From Spirochaetaceae bacterium (lineage in GTDB: Bacteria > Spirochaetota > Spirochaetia > CADAEX01), in assembly GCA_009778835.1 (NCBI GenBank), contig WRFK01000052.1, positions 1 through 9,208 of the forward strand: DNA of 9,208 bases. Direction: 5' to 3'. This document shows positions 6,202 to 9,208 of this stretch, in pieces. Every line of letters starts with the position of its first letter. Within the stretch, counting starts at the first letter, position 1. The position numbers were made by a program, and so were the translations under genes. Under the pieces are notes generated by a model. It was given only the letters and a program-made list of their open reading frames with translations, was not told where the DNA came from and did no database searches.

Positions 6202-8292
6202 ATGGAATCTGAATCAATAACCGAGTTGATGGCCATTTTGATCCTGCAATTGGGGATAATCCTCTTTGCTGTCCGTCTTTTTGGCAATCTGGCAAAAAAA
6301 GTCAGAGTTCCCCAGGTTTTGGGAGAACTCCTCGCAGGAATCATCATTGGGCCGTATGCTCTTGGTGGAATACATTTGCCTGGTTTTTTGCATGGCATCT
6401 TTCCCATGGGTAGCGGTTCCCTCTCTGTGAGCATTGAATTATATGCGTTTGCAACAGTTGCCTCGATTATTCTGCTTTTTGTTTCTGGTCTTGAAACCAA
6501 TATAAAACTTTTTATCAGATACTCTCTGGCCGGAGGAATCATCAGCACCAGCGGTGTTATTGCTTCTTTCGTGGCAGGCGATTTAATAGGGATGCTGCTC
6601 TTTAAAACTTCTTTTATGGATCCGCGGTGTCTTTTTCTGGGACTTCTTATAGCATCCAATTCTCTTGGAATTGTAGCCAGGCTACTCTCTGACCAAAAAA
6701 AGATGGATTCGCCTGAAGGTGTAACAATTCTTGCAGCCTCTCTCTTCGATGATGTATTGACCATTGTTGCTCTGTCAGTTGTGCTTGGAATAATTGCGAT
6801 AATTATTGGTGATTCTCAGTCAGGAGAGGGTTTAAATTTATCCGTGATTCTGGCTATTGCAGGCAAGGTTTTTGGCATTTGGCTGGGATGTGTTGCTCTT
6901 GGGTTAATTTTTTCAAAGAAACTGGCAAACTTCCTTAAACTGTTTAAGGGTACAATTGATTTCTCCATACTGGCTTTTGGTATTGCCTTAGTTCTGGCAG
7001 GTCTTTTCGAGAAACAGGGACTCGCGATGATCATTGGCGCATATATTGCAGGACTTTCACTTTCAAAGACAGACATTGCTCCGGTAATACATGAACGTAT
7101 CAAAGGTCTTTATGAATTCTTTGTGCCAATATTTTTTGCTGTTATGGGTATGATGGTAAATTTCAGGGACATCATCTCGCCGCATGTACTTTTGTTTGGG
7201 GCAATATACGCAGCCGCAGCTATTATCGCAAAAACTATTGGGTGCGGCGGTTCATCCATGTTTTTGGGCTTTAATATAAAAGGGGCATTACGCATTAGTA
7301 TGGGCATGGCGCCAAGAGGCGAAATGACTCTTATTCTGGCAGGAATAGGTTTGGCAATGGGTATTCTAAGTCAGGAGTTGTTTGCTGTTCTTGTCCTTAT
7401 GATCCTGATCACAACACTTGTTGTCCCTCCACTTCTTAACGCAAGTTTAAAACTTCCAGGTACGGGTACACGCAAACCAGTCAAAGGTGATGATACAGAA
7501 TCAATGACATGGCAATTTCCTTCAACTGAAATTGCAGACCTCGTTATAAACACCATATTCGACGACCTTCGCAAGGAAGGTTTTTATGTACAGGTAATGA
7601 ATTTTGATAAAGGGCTTTGCCAGGCCAGAAAAGATGATATTGTCCTTTCAATTACCGAGAAGGAAAATTCCATAACCATAGAAACTTCCAAAACAGATAT
7701 TCAATTTGTAAAGACAGAACTCTATGAAGTTATTTTAAAATTGCATGAGGCAATACGGAAACTCAAGGAATCTTCTGATCCAAAGAGTATGAAAAAAGAT
7801 CTTTTAAGCAGCGGCGGCAGAAGCAGGCAGGACTTGCTGGCGCAAATTAGCCTGGAGTGTACTTCTGTAAACCTTTCAGGCAATACCAAAGAGGAGATTA
7901 TTATTGAATTGGTGGATATGCTGGCAGCCCAGGGAAAGCTTCTTGACAGGGATATTGTGCTAAAGGATGTATTTGAGCGGGAAAAAACCATGAGTACCGG
8001 AATGAGTCATGGGATTGCCCTGCCTCATGGCAAAACAGATGGCGTTGATGATCTAAAGGTAGCTATTGGTATAAAAAAAGAAGGGGTAGAATTTGAATCC
8101 CTGGATGGAGAAATATCAAAGCTTTTTATTATGGTAGTTTCGCCTAAAAAAACAACAGGGCCGCATGTTCAGTTTCTCGCTGCAGTTAGCGCTCTTTTAT
8201 CGAATAAAAACATACGTGAAGAGGTAATCAACGCCACTTCAAGCGAACAATTAGTAAAAATATTACAGACTAAAATTCCTCCGGGAAAATGA
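6202..8292 (+). CDS. CPA2-type cation/proton antiporter fused to a PTS EIIA domain
   Basis: The 696-aa product has three parts. Residues 8-415 are a polytopic Na+/H+ exchanger domain with about 12-13 membrane segments and hallmark motifs: VPQVLGELLAGIIIGP (36-51), FDD (182-184), GAYIAGLSLS (279-288) and APRGEMTLILAGIG (370-383). The adjacent aspartates D183-D184 resemble the pair in electrogenic Na+/H+ antiporters, whereas KefC-like K+/H+ types have QD, so sodium/proton exchange is favoured but unproven. Residues 420-540 are soluble, mixed alpha/beta, and not recognised. Residues 545-692 are a fructose/mannitol/Ntr-type EIIA domain with the signature SHGIALPHG, placing the phosphorylatable histidine at H609, and H655 as the other conserved histidine. 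This suggests that transport is gated by phosphotransfer from HPr, linking ion balance to energy or sugar status; that is inference. TGAGGA lies 10 nt before the ATG. The 3' end faces a convergent gene 38 bp away. Confidence 0.92.
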   Translation: MESESITELMAILILQLGIILFAVRLFGNLAKKVRVPQVLGELLAGIIIGPYALGGIHLPGFLHGIFPMGSGSLSVSIELYAFATVASIILLFVSGLETNIKLFIRYSLAGGIISTSGVIASFVAGDLIGMLLFKTSFMDPRCLFLGLLIASNSLGIVARLLSDQKKMDSPEGVTILAASLFDDVLTIVALSVVLGIIAIIIGDSQSGEGLNLSVILAIAGKVFGIWLGCVALGLIFSKKLANFLKLFKGTIDFSILAFGIALVLAGLFEKQGLAMIIGAYIAGLSLSKTDIAPVIHERIKGLYEFFVPIFFAVMGMMVNFRDIISPHVLLFGAIYAAAAIIAKTIGCGGSSMFLGFNIKGALRISMGMAPRGEMTLILAGIGLAMGILSQELFAVLVLMILITTLVVPPLLNASLKLPGTGTRKPVKGDDTESMTWQFPSTEIADLVINTIFDDLRKEGFYVQVMNFDKGLCQARKDDIVLSITEKENSITIETSKTDIQFVKTELYEVILKLHEAIRKLKESSDPKSMKKDLLSSGGRSRQDLLAQISLECTSVNLSGNTKEEIIIELVDMLAAQGKLLDRDIVLKDVFEREKTMSTGMSHGIALPHGKTDGVDDLKVAIGIKKEGVEFESLDGEISKLFIMVVSPKKTTGPHVQFLAAVSALLSNKNIREEVINATSSEQLVKILQTKIPPGK

Positions 8293-8330
8293 CACCTGCT
8301 TTCAATGGGACTGGGAAGTTTTTATACTAC

Positions 8331-9208
8331 CTAATCAATCTTGGCTAACAGCGTATTGATTAACAAGATAGCTTCGTCATATTCGCCGGTTAGCTTGTTT
8401 TGAAGGATGCTGCTGACAGAGTCGCCAATATCAACTGCTTGTGTAAATTCCTGCAGGGAGTTAGTAGCATTGTTAATTTCGGTAAAATCAAAATCATTAA
8501 GCGCTGTCTTTAGTCTGGCAAGTTCCTTTTTGAGCAGTTCCTTGTCTATGGATTTTTTCTGATTTTCTGCTGCTTCTTTAGACAGGAATACATTGATATT
8601 GTGAAGAAGCGTTTCCAAATCCGCAATAAATGTGGCATTGTGTGCCTGAATAAAAGCTAAGTCGTTCTGTTTTCCCGCATACTCCAATGCCTTCGCAGCA
8701 TCGGACAAAGTGTCGGCTCCGATAATGGCAGCGGCGCTTTTTAACGAGTGTACATGCACTACGTATAACGGTATATTATTTGTTTCAAGACATGTTGTGA
8801 CTTCCTTAATCTTCACAAGCGCATCCTTATGAAACAAGGAAAGTATTTTTAGATACCTTTCTATTTTCCCGCTTGCCATGGCAAGCCCTTTTTCCTCGTT
8901 CAGTCCGCCAATCTCAATTTTTTTATATGTATCGTGTTTAGCAGTAACAGCGTTTTGGTGACTCTCTTCCTTCTGTTTTTCCTTTGGAATCCATTTCTCA
9001 AGAATAGCGTTAAGCTTACTCATATCAATTGGTTTTGACAAAAAATCATCAAAGCCATTTTTAAGAATCATTTCTCTGTTACCAAAAATAGTATCTGCAG
9101 TGAACGCCACAATCGGCACACTCTTATAGTATGGATTATCGTTACCCAACTCTCTTATATGCACTACGGTTTCAACGCCATCCATATCGGGCATCATATA
9201 ATCCATGA
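8331..9208 (-). CDS. C-terminal part of a receiver-HPt protein, probably a hybrid sensor histidine kinase (5' end beyond right edge)
   Basis: The frame enters from the right edge and stops with TAG at 8331-8333, leaving about 292 codons. The ATG at 9206 is internal: it lies inside the receiver domain, in MDYMMPDMDG, whose first Asp is the expected phosphoacceptor. Other receiver landmarks follow: PIVAFTAD (conserved T) and FLSKPID (conserved K, 58 residues after the internal Met). About 100 residues later is an HPt domain with HSLKSAAAIIGA; its first His, at visible residue 153, is the phosphotransfer site. The last 80 or so residues are helical, with a charged LLKKELARLKTAL stretch and EYDEAILLINTLL, resembling tails I recall on treponemal hybrid kinases. 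The missing part should hold the rest of the receiver and, upstream, a kinase core and sensor, so phosphate would pass from kinase to receiver to HPt. A stand-alone receiver-HPt protein is the alternative. Confidence 0.88.
   Translation of the reverse strand, partial: MDYMMPDMDGVETVVHIRELGNDNPYYKSVPIVAFTADTIFGNREMILKNGFDDFLSKPIDMSKLNAILEKWIPKEKQKEESHQNAVTAKHDTYKKIEIGGLNEEKGLAMASGKIERYLKILSLFHKDALVKIKEVTTCLETNNIPLYVVHVHSLKSAAAIIGADTLSDAAKALEYAGKQNDLAFIQAHNATFIADLETLLHNINVFLSKEAAENQKKSIDKELLKKELARLKTALNDFDFTEINNATNSLQEFTQAVDIGDSVSSILQNKLTGEYDEAILLINTLLAKID

Noticed and set aside
6174..6764. 196-codon minus-strand frame
   Set aside because: It is a mirror of the antiporter gene with no recognisable domain; the plus-strand protein is a clear family member.
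8293..8330. Bidirectional terminator between the convergent genes
   Set aside because: No stem with flanking T or A runs is visible in the 38-bp gap.
1..9208. CRISPR array, insertion sequence, tRNA or rRNA
   Set aside because: No regularly spaced repeats, transposase-like frame, or tRNA/rRNA sequence was seen on either strand.

Overview
The window is AT-rich and looks like a Treponema-type spirochaete. This rests on a radical SAM gene resembling the spirochaete-restricted 'spiro-SPASM' family, on loose spirochaetal lipoboxes, on a lipoprotein combining InlB-type repeats with a SUMF1-like domain (common in treponemes), and on an antiporter-PTS EIIA fusion. No database search was possible, so the lineage is an inference from family knowledge.

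Layout. (1) Positions 1-1237, minus strand: a 5' portion (412 codons) of a two-domain protein, nucleotidyltransferase-like plus radical SAM, running off the left edge. (2) 1238-1469: a divergent intergenic region with the first copy of a 40-bp imperfect repeat (1251-1290). (3) 1470-2846, plus: an exported, probable outer-membrane beta-barrel protein. (4) 2886-3215, plus: a small lipoprotein with a Lys/Glu/Pro/Thr-rich stretch, probably in the same transcript. (5) 3216-3585: a 370-bp non-coding stretch with a GC-rich, strongly self-complementary island (3235-3354), the second repeat copy (3361-3400) and a good promoter candidate (3445-3473). (6) 3586-5949, plus: a 787-aa lipoprotein with five InlB-like repeats and a C-terminal SUMF1/C-type-lectin-fold domain that lacks the FGE catalytic cysteines. 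(7) 5950-6201: intergenic, with two mutually exclusive hairpins. (8) 6202-8292, plus: a CPA2-type cation/proton antiporter fused to a PTS EIIA domain. (9) 8331 to the right edge, minus strand and convergent: the C-terminal end of a protein with receiver and HPt domains, probably a hybrid sensor kinase.

The middle (1470-5949) reads as a cell-envelope cluster of three exported proteins. Two of them have the same 40-bp element about 220 bp upstream of their start codons. The flanking genes (radical SAM, antiporter, phosphorelay) have no evident pathway link to the cluster. The most interesting points are the repeat pair, the structured island, and the lectin-fold C-terminus, which has the architecture of a diversity-generating retroelement target, although no template repeat or reverse transcriptase lies in this window.
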